Made by a program: the position numbers and the translations under genes
Shown here: piece by piece, positions 44,561 to 53,106 of the stretch
How the letters are laid out: each line of letters starts with the position of its first letter
How positions within the stretch are numbered: position 1 is the first letter of the stretch
Source of the DNA: XYD12-FULL-36-8 sp964613805
Lineage (GTDB): Bacteria > Bacteroidota > Ignavibacteria > Ignavibacteriales > Ignavibacteriaceae
NCBI GenBank assembly: GCA_964613805.1
Contig: CAZTJF010000010.1
Coordinates: 62,001 to 126,000, forward strand
Direction of reading: 5' to 3'
DNA length: 64,000 nucleotides
The notes under the pieces: generated by a model
What the model saw: only the letters and a program-made list of their open reading frames with translations
Database searches by the model: none
Told to the model about the DNA's origin: nothing

Positions 44561-46108
44561 TTACTTCATTGTTGAAGTTTTAACTTCGACGTTATAAATA
44601 TCTTTTCTCCTATCAAGCCAGTTAAGTACGCTGCCTGTTTGTCTGTGTTTTTTTAGAAGTTCCAAATCAAGATCGTCAACTATTACAGTCTCAATATTCG
44701 GAGTAGTTTCTGCCTGTATGGCATCTCTTGAAAAAGGTATATCGGATGGACAGAAAATTGCAGATTGCGCATAATGAATATCTACATTTTCAACAGACGG
44801 CAGATTACCGACACTTCCGGCAATAACAGTAAAAACGTGGTTCTCTATGCAGCGGGCTTGAGCACAGTAGCGCACTCGCAAATAAGCATATCGCTCATCT
44901 GTGCAGAAAGGTACAAAAATTATTTGGGCACCTTGATCTACTGCAATACGGCTTAATTCCGGAAATTCTATATCATAACAAATTTGAATTGAAATTTTAC
45001 CTCTATCAGTTTCAAAAACTTCAAGCTTATCTCCTGGTTTAACGCCCCACCATTTTTTCTCATTAGGTGTTATGTGAAGTTTGTACTGTTTATCAATTGA
45101 ACCATCTCTTCTGAATAAATAGGAAATGTTAAAGAGATTTTCTTCTTCAATTGTAAAATGTGAGCCGCCAATAATATTAACATTATATTGCACAGAAAGT
45201 TTTGTGAAAAGCTCTAAATATTTAGGAGTAAATTCAGCCAGGTTACGCATGGCAAGTGCCGGCCTTTCGGATGGAAGAAATGATAAAAGCTGAGTTGTAA
45301 ATATTTCCGGAAAAACAACAAAATCACTTCTATAGTCTGATGCAACATCTACAAAAAATTCACACTGCTTAGCAAATTCTTCAAAACTTTTTATCATTCT
45401 CATTTGATATTGAACTGCACAAACTCTAACAGGAAAGACCGGAATGAATACTCGCTTTGTGTCAGGAATATAATCAAGGTTAGTCCACTCCAAGAAAGTT
45501 GCATAACCTCTTGATTCGTTATCACTGCTTAAGTAATTGGGAATAAGCCGCTTTAACACAAAACCATTCGAAATCTGTGTGGTAAGAACCGGGTCAATTA
45601 AAATCTTTTGAATTACCTTTTCAACATATTCTCTTGCGGTCATCTCTTCGGAATGCTTTGCGTATCCGGGAATTCTACCTCCGATTATTATTCGCATCAA
45701 ATTCATTTTACGAGCTAATTCTTTTCGCGCATTATATAATCTTCTCGCTAATTTTAATCCGCGATACGATGGGTCAACCATAATTTCAATGCCGTATAAT
45801 GTATTTCCAACAGGATTATGATTCCTGATCATGCCGCCATCAGCAATTTCCATCCAGCCATGCCATTCAGAATATAAACTGAAATCTAAAACCAAACTGC
45901 TGGATGAAGCTACAATTTTGCCTTCATATTCAACACAGATTTGTCCTTCATTGAATATTGATAACTGACTGCTGTACTGCTCGATTGACCATGTTTTCAT
46001 TCCTGGAAAACATTTTTTTTGAAGTTCGGTAACATCATGGTAATCATCAATTGTTAATTGTCTGACTACTATCCTTTTTTCGAAATCTTTTATATTAATA
46101 TTATCCAT
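44561..46108 (-). CDS. GNAT acetyltransferase-nitrilase (carbon-nitrogen hydrolase) fusion
   Basis: About 515 residues from the ATG at 46108 (AAAGGGAATAGG ahead of it; a GTG at 46126 is possible). The N-terminal part (about 10-200) is a GNAT acyltransferase, with the acetyl-CoA loop VDPSYRGLKLARRLYNARKE. The C-terminal part (about 225-500) is a nitrilase-superfamily domain with the Glu-Lys-Cys triad: DFVVFPEIFTTQLL, YKLHITPNEKKWWG and SIQICYDIEFPELSRIA. Fusions of these two domains are known in Bacteroidetes and Gammaproteobacteria, but their substrate is unknown to me. It converges on the CLC gene. Confidence 0.85.
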   Translation of the reverse strand: MDNINIKDFEKRIVVRQLTIDDYHDVTELQKKCFPGMKTWSIEQYSSQLSIFNEGQICVEYEGKIVASSSSLVLDFSLYSEWHGWMEIADGGMIRNHNPVGNTLYGIEIMVDPSYRGLKLARRLYNARKELARKMNLMRIIIGGRIPGYAKHSEEMTAREYVEKVIQKILIDPVLTTQISNGFVLKRLIPNYLSSDNESRGYATFLEWTNLDYIPDTKRVFIPVFPVRVCAVQYQMRMIKSFEEFAKQCEFFVDVASDYRSDFVVFPEIFTTQLLSFLPSERPALAMRNLAEFTPKYLELFTKLSVQYNVNIIGGSHFTIEEENLFNISYLFRRDGSIDKQYKLHITPNEKKWWGVKPGDKLEVFETDRGKISIQICYDIEFPELSRIAVDQGAQIIFVPFCTDERYAYLRVRYCAQARCIENHVFTVIAGSVGNLPSVENVDIHYAQSAIFCPSDIPFSRDAIQAETTPNIETVIVDDLDLELLKKHRQTGSVLNWLDRRKDIYNVEVKTSTMK

Positions 46109-46160
46109 TGACCTATTCCCTTTCACTTAAAACTTATTGAATATTCAGTCGGAAAAAATA

Positions 46161-46225
46161 TTAGCGAATTTTAAAATAGAGTTTCAAATCCGTTTCAGTC
46201 CAACGTGCTCGCAAATTTAATAGTA
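46161..46225 (-). pseudogene. Broken 3' end of a Big_5 lipoprotein gene
   Basis: Read on the minus strand, this decodes as LLNLRARWTETDLKLYFKIR and a stop. The intact lipoprotein gene at 48041-49735 ends LNLRARWTETDLKFNLKDR. Over a 38-base stretch (46183-46220 against 48063-48100) only three bases differ, all silent in this frame, so the fragment derives from a once-functional homologous gene rather than chance. The rest of that gene is missing. It lies in direct orientation about 1.9 kb beyond the intact copy, on the far side of two accessory genes. Confidence 0.8.
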
Positions 46226-46271
46226 ACAGGACTAAGGTACAGCCAAATTTATAATTAGAAATTAATTATTC

Positions 46272-46871
46272 TTAACTAATATTTTCAGGAGGTAAATCTT
46301 CCTCTCCGATTGGCGCGACCTTTTTACTCAACATAAACAACCTTAGTGAGGAAACAAAACCTGCGATTGTAACTCCATAAATTAATTGCGAGTCGGAAAG
46401 TACGCCAAGAACAAATAAAAATAATGCTATTGCCAAATATCTGCTTGATTGAATAATTAATCCCGTTCGCTGATGTAGAAATAATTTCCCATGTAAACCT
46501 CTTCTGCTTGCTTTGTATCCAAATACATTTGTCAGGTGTTGTGTATCAACTATTAATAACATTCCCCAGATAAATCCTAGGAAAAATTCCTGGAGTTGGT
46601 TTGGCAAGAATAATAATGCAGCGGGCAGTCCAACACCTGCGATTATCGTCGCTGTAAAATGCCGGAGATTAAATATTTTTAATTTTGATATTGATTCCTG
46701 TATTGCCGGATTGCCCTCAATTGTGTTTACAGGGTAGCTTTTATAATGTTTTGAATAATGTTCTTTCCGTTCCTTTTCCTGTACAAGAGTTAGTAAATAA
46801 TCACTCCACATTAAGAGCATTGTAATAAAGCCAATAATAAACGGATTATTCATTAAAAATTTTAATACCAT
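46272..46871 (-). CDS. Hypothetical multi-helix membrane protein
   Basis: A 199-residue protein with about five membrane helices (MNNPFIIGFITMLLMWSDYL, IIAGVGLPAALLFLP and later ones) and a charged loop (QEKERKEHYSKHYKSYPVNT). I do not recognise a family. It lies in the accessory stretch between the broken and the intact copies of the Big_5 lipoprotein tail, beside the cassette-like gene, and may have arrived with it. A TAAGGA stands before the ATG. The short C-terminal tail is GEEDLPPENIS. Confidence 0.6.
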   Translation of the reverse strand: MVLKFLMNNPFIIGFITMLLMWSDYLLTLVQEKERKEHYSKHYKSYPVNTIEGNPAIQESISKLKIFNLRHFTATIIAGVGLPAALLFLPNQLQEFFLGFIWGMLLIVDTQHLTNVFGYKASRRGLHGKLFLHQRTGLIIQSSRYLAIALFLFVLGVLSDSQLIYGVTIAGFVSSLRLFMLSKKVAPIGEEDLPPENIS

Positions 46872-46918
46872 TTTTAATCCTTACATTTATACCATTTTAT
46901 AAATGCATAACGATGTGG

Positions 46919-46940
46919 CAACTAACAAGCGGCTGCAACG
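46919..46940 (-). other. Possible half of a decayed attC site
   Basis: On the minus strand the sequence CGTTGCAGCCGCTTGTTAGT resembles the right half (L'-R') of many integron attC sites. Its R' box (GTTAGTT) misses the GTTRRRY consensus by one base, and no matching left half with CAAC/GCGGC complement was found within the next 70 bases. I list it because it lies 65 bases from a better site. Confidence 0.25.
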
Positions 46941-47004
46941 TTTATAATGATTTTATTTTGTTTTAATGACAATATTAATTGCTTACTGAAATTTTTATTT
47001 TCTC

Positions 47005-47068
47005 ATCTAACCTAAACTGCAAATACAACGAACTGGTTAAGCCGTCTTTGTTGAGTTGCAGGTTAGGC
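47005..47068 (-). repeat. attC-like recombination site
   Basis: On the minus strand the site starts with GCCTAAC (47068-47062; R'' consensus RYYYAAC) and ends GTTAGAT (47011-47005; R' consensus GTTRRRY). Inner arms CTGCAA and CAAC pair with TTGCAG and GTTG around a central loop, giving an imperfect hairpin over 64 bases. It begins 10 bases after the stop of the lipoprotein gene, the usual place for an attC. Spacing between the boxes on one arm lacks the normal unpaired spacer, so it is a non-canonical site. Confidence 0.5.
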
Positions 47069-47078
47069 AATTTTATTA

Positions 47079-47840
47079 CTATTCTCTTTTTACAGCTACA
47101 AAGGTCCCAATATTAATATACGCCGGATCAAAAGCTCCAAGATATCTACCTCCATAAAACTTATTCCCATCCATAATCCCATCCAAATAAATGAATAATC
47201 TTCCATTTGCATGAAGCATATAGCATACATTCATTTGGATGTGATATTCTCCATATTGCGAGTTGAATTTTTGTCCATCTATAAATCCGGTTCCATATTC
47301 AAATGCACTATCTGGTTGTACAGCGGTTATATTTTTTCTCCCATAGATATGGTTATCTTTTAAATATAAACTGAAGCTTCCTTCGGCAACAAGATTTGAA
47401 TCCACATCAAATCCTTGATAGTCATAGATTGCTAATGAATCATCAGGCGGAATAATTTTGACAATAAAAATATTCACAGAATTGGATGTAATAACTTCAT
47501 TTGAACTGAAAGTAGCCTTCGCATAAAGCAATAAGGTATCCGTTTCAACACAAATTTGTTCCAGGTGTAGATATTTTTCAAAAGGTGGCTGACTGAATTC
47601 GGCTATCCTTAAAGTATCTGAGGATAGATCTGAATATTTTCCAAATACTTCAATCTTGTTAAACGTACTTTGCAGATTAATTTCAATTTTGATGAGTATA
47701 CTATCAAATTCTTTTACAGTTGAATTGTTAGCTGGTAAACTGATCATTATTTCTGGTGTAATTGGTACAACAGTAGATTCTTCATAACAAGATAAGACTG
47801 ACAATAAAAGTAGTAAAATTATAAAATATAGCTTTTCCAT
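47079..47840 (-). CDS. Hypothetical lipoprotein carried on a cassette-like unit
   Basis: A 253-residue protein with a lipoprotein signal (YFIILLLLLSVLSCYEES) and a beta-rich body: PEIMISLPANNSTVKEFDSI looks like an Ig-like strand pattern near the N-terminus, and LAIYDYQGFDVDSNLVAEGS begins a second region. No family is recognised. The ATG lies seven bases after a GTTAGGC core site, and the stop 10 bases before an attC-like site. Such short leaders and lack of operon partners are usual for integron cassettes. Confidence 0.7.
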   Translation of the reverse strand: MEKLYFIILLLLLSVLSCYEESTVVPITPEIMISLPANNSTVKEFDSILIKIEINLQSTFNKIEVFGKYSDLSSDTLRIAEFSQPPFEKYLHLEQICVETDTLLLYAKATFSSNEVITSNSVNIFIVKIIPPDDSLAIYDYQGFDVDSNLVAEGSFSLYLKDNHIYGRKNITAVQPDSAFEYGTGFIDGQKFNSQYGEYHIQMNVCYMLHANGRLFIYLDGIMDGNKFYGGRYLGAFDPAYINIGTFVAVKRE

Positions 47841-48040
47841 TTTGATTGCCTAACTATTAATTAACCCGCCCAAATTCAATCTAGTATACATGACGGTTGT
47901 GCATACTATGCCGAAGGCATGGCTTTGCCATTTTACCTAATTAACTAAATTTTTAGTCTATTTTATATCTTTTCCCTCGAATAATTCCATATAGTCTTCC
48001 TCATATTACAGGATATTATCCAGCAGACTTTAAAAATATA

Positions 48041-49735
48041 TCAACGATCTTTTAAATTAAACTTCAAATCCGTTTCAGTCCAACGCGCTCGTAAGTTTAA
48101 TGTATCGGGATAAAATGAAAATTTTTCGGATTTTTGGAATGGAACAACAGTCCCAAACGAATACGTGTTGCTGCTGTCAGTGTCATAATACGAAAACAAT
48201 TGGTACTTGCCGGGAATAATTCTTTCAAAATTAAATTGTCCGTTTTTAACAACGCTCGTTGAGTACCTAAGATCATTCTTATCAATATTTTTAAGTTCAA
48301 GTTTGGGATTCCAGTTCTCATCTGCACCAATCAATCTGCCTGAGACGCCGGTAAATTCCAATCCGGTAATTGTTTTAAATTTATATTGATAAACCGAATC
48401 GAAATAATTGCCTGCAAAATCTTTGAACTTGGAAAGATCAATTTTGATTACATAATCCTTCGACATTTCAAGTCGTTTCAATGGATTGATAACAAATGAT
48501 GCATCATCCAAAAACTCAACTTCAAATGGCACATTTTTTTTCGAGGTATCAGAAAAAGCTATTCCTTCTTTTGCCGACATTGCGTCAAACGCATCATTAA
48601 ATTCAAACATAAATTTGGGTGATAAAAAGTCCACTTCATTGCTTCCTGATGATGGTACAGCGCGATAAAGATCAGTTTTTGAAGTATCAATCCTATCACT
48701 TAATGTAACCTCTGCAAAGTCATTATAGTAAACATTTCCACTTTTATCTTTAATGAAATCAGTAAATAGGTAAACTGAATTCTGCATTGTTAAAATTTCA
48801 GAAGGAACCAAAACCAACTCACTAAGTTTAGTATTTCCTTTGAAAGCGTATTTTATTTGAACCCTCTTGTTGTCTGTTGAATCGAGCAAATAAAAATTAA
48901 TTGGCTTAATGCTTTTTCTATCTAATTCCTCGCTAAAGTTTACAAGTATGTGGTTCCGATCAGTCATTGATGCGCTAAGTAATCTTGGTTTAACGGTATC
49001 AATTTTAGTTAGAATGAAATCCAATCCCGAATAAAGTGTGTCATCAACGGCAAGTTCAACATCGCGGTAAGGAATTCCTATTTCATCTTGCTCGCTTTGA
49101 TAAAGTAAATCACGAAATTCATCACACACTGCAAATATCCGATAAGTTCCGGCGGCTAGACCAGCTAACTTGAATTTTCCATCGGCACTTGTTTGTGAAA
49201 TATAATCGGGCTTAACTTCAAATGGATTCGGCTCAACGTCTTTAATGAGATATCCAAATAACATAATGCCTTGTGGTTTATTATGATATACTCTTCCGGT
49301 AATAATTCTTTTGTCTATTTCTGATCCTGTTGAAAAAGTAAAAGTAAAAGCTTCAGCCATTTCATTTCGGTTATTGTAGTCAACAACATTTGTCCCGATT
49401 GTAATTACATAGGTCACATTTTGCTTTAAGTTGTTAGGAAAATAAACTCGTACATATTTCCCGCTCCAGTCCAATTCAAGTTCACCGTCAATAGCTGGAG
49501 AAATAAAAATTGCTTCTTTTACAGATCGTTTCTCAACGTACTCTGAAAAACCAAGTTCGAAGTAATCTTCGTTAAAGTTTATAGTTCCATCTTCAGGATA
49601 AACCTCAATTATCTTTGGCGGTATTTTATCAATCTCTCCGCCAGATGGAGGAAGTTGATTAGCACATTGCGATAGGAACAATGCCGTAATCAGCCATAGT
49701 ATATTTTTTAACTTTCCTTTTGAAGCTCTAACCAT
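48041..49735 (-). CDS. Big_5 Ig-like domain lipoprotein
   Basis: A 564-residue secreted lipoprotein (ITALFLSQCANQLPPSGGEI). The N-terminal PPKIIEVYPEDGTINFNEDY with VYFPNNLKQNVTYVITIGTN and TFTFSTG is a Big_5 (SbsA-type) Ig-like domain, common in FCB surface proteins. Then comes a carboxypeptidase-like repeat (SADGKFKLAGLAAGTYRIFA), a further Big_5-like part and a last such domain. The first 28 bases overlap the end of mltG. A broken copy of its 3' end lies at 46161-46225. A role in the outer envelope is likely. Confidence 0.78.
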   Translation of the reverse strand: MVRASKGKLKNILWLITALFLSQCANQLPPSGGEIDKIPPKIIEVYPEDGTINFNEDYFELGFSEYVEKRSVKEAIFISPAIDGELELDWSGKYVRVYFPNNLKQNVTYVITIGTNVVDYNNRNEMAEAFTFTFSTGSEIDKRIITGRVYHNKPQGIMLFGYLIKDVEPNPFEVKPDYISQTSADGKFKLAGLAAGTYRIFAVCDEFRDLLYQSEQDEIGIPYRDVELAVDDTLYSGLDFILTKIDTVKPRLLSASMTDRNHILVNFSEELDRKSIKPINFYLLDSTDNKRVQIKYAFKGNTKLSELVLVPSEILTMQNSVYLFTDFIKDKSGNVYYNDFAEVTLSDRIDTSKTDLYRAVPSSGSNEVDFLSPKFMFEFNDAFDAMSAKEGIAFSDTSKKNVPFEVEFLDDASFVINPLKRLEMSKDYVIKIDLSKFKDFAGNYFDSVYQYKFKTITGLEFTGVSGRLIGADENWNPKLELKNIDKNDLRYSTSVVKNGQFNFERIIPGKYQLFSYYDTDSSNTYSFGTVVPFQKSEKFSFYPDTLNLRARWTETDLKFNLKDR

Positions 49736-50742
49736 TTTCTATATTCTTTTACAAATTTAAGATGCTGAAAATAATTTGCAGAGAAACTGTGCCCGCCGGT
49801 TCCATCAGCTACAAAATATAAATAATTATGGGACTCTGGATTAGCAGCAGCATACAATGCACTTCGGCCAGGATTATTTATCGGTCCCGGCGGAAGTCCG
49901 GAATATTTATATGTATTGTATGGATCATCAATCCTTAGATCTTTATAGCTTAATCTTCTCCACCCATTTGACTGAAGATACTGAATTGTTGGATCAGCTT
50001 GTAATTTCATCCCGATTTTTAATCGATTGTAATACACTCCTGCTATCGTCGGCATTTCAGAAATCTTTTTTGTCTCACCTTCCACAATTGATGCGAGAGT
50101 AACGATTTCATGTAAAGAAAATTTTTTATTTGTGTTATTGTTTAGTGAATCCTTAATAAATCTTTTAAATTCATTATGAATCATCGTTATCACTTCATGT
50201 GGATTGCTTCTTTCATAAACTAAATATTCGCCAGGTAAAAGATAACCTTGCACAGATTGTGCACGGATTCCCAGTGAATCTAAAAATGTTTTGTTGCTGG
50301 CAGTCTCAACGAACATAGATGAATCAATCAAAGCATCTAACCTTAAAGTTGCTGCCGCTGATTTGATTGTTGAACCCGGATAAATTTTAACTTTTTTAAG
50401 AAAATCTGCTTTGCCATACAAAAATAATTCTACCAATTGAAGGTAATTTAATCCATTGGGAATTTGATATCTTGCCGCTCTGATTTTCTTTTCAGCCCCA
50501 TAAATAAAGGCGATAATCTTCATATTTGTTTTGCTAGGAATTATTCCCTTCGAATTCAATTTTTCAATTATCTGATTTAAAGTTTCACCTTGTTTAATTT
50601 CAAATATTTGCGGAGAACTCCCTTCATAATAATTGGGAGTAATAAATGTATTATGAAGAATAAAAATTAGTATGAAGAAAACGGTTGTCACAAACATGAA
50701 CTGTTTTTTTGTAAGCAGTTCTGAAAATTTAAGTTTCTGCAT
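49708..50742 (-). CDS. mltG: Endolytic peptidoglycan transglycosylase MltG
   Basis: A 344-residue protein with one N-terminal membrane helix (about 15-34), a LysM-like stretch (EIKQGETLNQIIEKLNSKGI) and the YceG/MltG catalytic domain. The active-site Glu lies in LASIVEGETKKISEMPTIAG, followed by VYYNRLKIGMKLQADPTIQY. MltG cuts nascent glycan strands and ends their growth. The ATG overlaps the chorismate mutase stop (TAATG). Confidence 0.92.
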   Translation of the reverse strand: MQKLKFSELLTKKQFMFVTTVFFILIFILHNTFITPNYYEGSSPQIFEIKQGETLNQIIEKLNSKGIIPSKTNMKIIAFIYGAEKKIRAARYQIPNGLNYLQLVELFLYGKADFLKKVKIYPGSTIKSAAATLRLDALIDSSMFVETASNKTFLDSLGIRAQSVQGYLLPGEYLVYERSNPHEVITMIHNEFKRFIKDSLNNNTNKKFSLHEIVTLASIVEGETKKISEMPTIAGVYYNRLKIGMKLQADPTIQYLQSNGWRRLSYKDLRIDDPYNTYKYSGLPPGPINNPGRSALYAAANPESHNYLYFVADGTGGHSFSANYFQHLKFVKEYRKWLELQKES

Positions 50743-51080
50743 TACTCGCTTTTCTTTCTCTCTTCGTGCTGAATTATACGCGATTCATCAAGTATTCTTT
50801 CATAAATTCTAAGCAGAGATTTTTTTGAAATTGTCTGCGGAATACTTTCAAGCAGCTTACTAAGTATTTCTTTTTCTCTTTCAGAAGAAAACACTGGGAT
50901 TTTTAATTCAGATTTCATTTTTCCAATCAATCTTGAATGCTCTGCTCTTTTTCCAAGAAGCCGAACAATTTCTTTATCCAGTTCAACTACTCTCCTTCTG
51001 ATTTCGGAAAGTAAATTTTCTTTTTCCTCTAATGTCAGAGAACTGATGTCATCAAATATTTTTAGTGTTACTTTTTCCAT
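50742..51080 (-). CDS. Chorismate mutase (AroQ type)
   Basis: A 112-residue all-helical chorismate mutase, converting chorismate to prephenate. The motif LSEIRRRVVELDKEIVRLLG, with the conserved Arg, then KRAEHSRLIGKMKSELKIPV and SSEREKEILSKLLE are typical; no regulatory or dehydratase domain is fused. It lies 26 bases after tsaD and is coupled to mltG. Other aromatic-pathway genes are not in the window. Confidence 0.85.
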   Translation of the reverse strand: MEKVTLKIFDDISSLTLEEKENLLSEIRRRVVELDKEIVRLLGKRAEHSRLIGKMKSELKIPVFSSEREKEILSKLLESIPQTISKKSLLRIYERILDESRIIQHEERKKSE

Positions 51081-51106
51081 TTTTAATAGTAAAAGGTAAG
51101 AACTTT

Positions 51107-52120
51107 TTATGAGAAATGCTGTGGAGTTAAACCGGGATAAGGACTAAAATCAAGATCGTTTACCAACCCGTGCTCGAATGATTTTAACCCGCGAAAAGCA
51201 ATCATAGCAGCATTATCGCCGCAAAATTCTAAGCTTGGTATTACTAATTTTTTATTGTACTGCTTTGATAGCTTTTCAAAAGATAGACGCAGCTTGTTAT
51301 TTGATGCAACACCTCCAACAAGTGAAACTGATTTTATCTGAAATTGATTTAATGCTTTTTCAACTTTTCTTGACAATGCTCTTATTACAGCAATTTGGAA
51401 CGACGCTGCGATATCATTCTTTTCAGCTTCTGAAATTGAGTTCACATCTTTATAATTCGATTGGATATATCTTAAAACAGACGTTTTTAATCCGCTGAAA
51501 GAAAAATTGTATGGTTCTTTTAAATCTGCAATGGGAAAAGAAATTTTTTCACTGTTTCCTAATGTCGCTGCTTTTTCAATTTGTGGTCCACCAGGATAAC
51601 CAAAGCCAAGCAGCTTCGAAACTTTGTCGAATGCTTCGCCTGCAGCATCATCAACTGTTGAACCTAATTTTATAACTTGGGTAAAGCTTTCCACTAATAA
51701 CAAAAGTGTATGCCCGCCTGAAACAACTAAAACCAAAATCGGAAATTCGGGTTTTTCATCCATTAGAAATCCCGAATAAATATGTCCTTCAATATGATTA
51801 ACAGCAACAAATGGTTTTTGCAGAGAGTATGCAAGCCCTTTAGCAAAAGTTAATCCGACTAATAAAGCACCAATTAGCCCGGGACCAGCGGTTGCACAAA
51901 TTAAATCTATGTCTTTTAAATTAAGATTACATTTTTTCAGAGCATCTTTTAGGAGAGGAATTATGATTTGAAGATGAGCACGACTTGAAAGTTCCGGCAC
52001 AACACCGCCCAACTTAGAATGAAAATCCTGAGATGAAATTAGATTTACAGCAAGTTTATTGTTAGAAATAATTGCAATTGAGGTTTCATCGCAGGACGTC
52101 TCTATTCCTAATACATTCAT
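51107..52120 (-). CDS. tsaD: tRNA N6-adenosine threonylcarbamoyltransferase
   Basis: A 337-residue TsaD/Kae1 protein that puts threonylcarbamoyl on A37 of ANN-decoding tRNAs. It begins VLGIETSCDETSIAIIS, and the metal ligands HxxxH are in VNHIEGHIYSGFLMDE; SFSGLKTSVLRYI and FCGDNAAMIAFRGL complete the signature. The length is normal. Its ATGA overlaps the proline dehydrogenase stop. Confidence 0.95.
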   Translation of the reverse strand: MNVLGIETSCDETSIAIISNNKLAVNLISSQDFHSKLGGVVPELSSRAHLQIIIPLLKDALKKCNLNLKDIDLICATAGPGLIGALLVGLTFAKGLAYSLQKPFVAVNHIEGHIYSGFLMDEKPEFPILVLVVSGGHTLLLLVESFTQVIKLGSTVDDAAGEAFDKVSKLLGFGYPGGPQIEKAATLGNSEKISFPIADLKEPYNFSFSGLKTSVLRYIQSNYKDVNSISEAEKNDIAASFQIAVIRALSRKVEKALNQFQIKSVSLVGGVASNNKLRLSFEKLSKQYNKKLVIPSLEFCGDNAAMIAFRGLKSFEHGLVNDLDFSPYPGLTPQHFS

Positions 52121-53019
52121 TTTTTGAATGAGAAAATGTTCTTGAAAACATATCCGGCAATTTGAGGATTTTCTTTTAGTCGCCTAATTGAATAAGCATA
52201 CCAATCTTTACCAAACGGAACATATACTCGTACCTTGTAACCATCTGAATTTATTTTGTATCGAAGTTCTTCCTTAACACCAAGCAGCATTTGAAATTCA
52301 AATTTATCCTTTGGAATATTCAATTCTTTAACCATCTTGTAAGAATTTTCAATTAAATAATCATCATGTGTAGCTATTCCAACATAATTTCCATTTTTCA
52401 GCATGATACGTAAAGCTTCTAAATATTTATCCCGTATAACTTGCCTGTCCTTGAAAGCAATAGCTTCTGGTTCAACATAGATGCCCTTACAAAGCCGATA
52501 ATTAGTCCCCCATTTATTTAGCTGTTCTACATCATTTATCGTTCTTTTAAGATATGCTTGAAGTACGATACCAACATGCCCGATTTTTTCATGGAGTCGT
52601 TTAAAAACACGAATTGTTGTATCTGTATATGGTGAATCTTCCATATCCATTCGAACAAAATTATTGAAAGACTTAGCTTTTTGCACAAGCTCTAAAATTT
52701 GTTGATAGGCAAATTCTTCATCAATTGCTAAACCCATTTGAGTCGGCTTAATTGATAAATTTGCCAAAAGGTTATTTCTATCAATCGCTTCAAGTACTTC
52801 AAAGCATTTATTCTTTGCCGTGATTGCCTCATCTTTATTTTTAATTGATTCACCAAGTACGTCAATGGTAGCATAAATTCCTTTTGAATTTAATGTCTTC
52901 ACCAGATCAATCGCATCCTGAAGTTCTTCACCGGCGATGTATTTTCCAGCAAAAATACGAACCATAGATTTGGGAAGAAGCTGAGTTACTTTAACAATGA
53001 GAGTATTCAAGAGTGGCAA
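52117..53019 (-). CDS. Proline dehydrogenase
   Basis: A 300-residue monofunctional proline dehydrogenase, an FAD enzyme oxidising proline to pyrroline-5-carboxylate. Family motifs: AGKYIAGEELQDAIDLVKTL, NLSIKPTQMGLAIDEEFAYQ, FVRMDMEDSPYTDTTIRVFK and C-terminal YVPFGKDWYAYSIRRLKENP with the substrate-binding Arg pair (YxxRR). It starts at TTG 53019 with AAAGGAA in front. It is not fused to the P5C dehydrogenase. Confidence 0.9.
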   Translation of the reverse strand: MPLLNTLIVKVTQLLPKSMVRIFAGKYIAGEELQDAIDLVKTLNSKGIYATIDVLGESIKNKDEAITAKNKCFEVLEAIDRNNLLANLSIKPTQMGLAIDEEFAYQQILELVQKAKSFNNFVRMDMEDSPYTDTTIRVFKRLHEKIGHVGIVLQAYLKRTINDVEQLNKWGTNYRLCKGIYVEPEAIAFKDRQVIRDKYLEALRIMLKNGNYVGIATHDDYLIENSYKMVKELNIPKDKFEFQMLLGVKEELRYKINSDGYKVRVYVPFGKDWYAYSIRRLKENPQIAGYVFKNIFSFKK

Positions 53020-53106
53020 TTTTATATTCCTTTATTTTCTGCAGAGGGTAAAAAAATAAATTATCTAAATGTAAAATTAAATAAGTTTTTTGAATTTCAT
53101 AAAACT

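Larger units (their letters stand above)
47005..47854 (-). mobile_element. Integron-type gene cassette (candidate)
   Basis: The lipoprotein gene is bracketed by core sites. On its 5' side GTTAGGC (47854-47848) lies seven bases before the ATG; on its 3' side is the attC-like site with R'' GCCTAAC. The two seven-base boxes are exact reverse complements, as expected when TTAGGC at the left border derives from the cassette's own attC in its circular form. One short ORF fills the unit, in the orientation expected. No integrase gene is in the window, so this would be a lone cassette or part of an integrase-less cluster. Confidence 0.5.

Noticed and set aside
47855..47900. A full attC site to the left of the cassette
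   Set aside because: GCCTAAC is there, but the best partner box (GTTGTGC) misses the consensus and the inner arms pair poorly, so only the core site is claimed.
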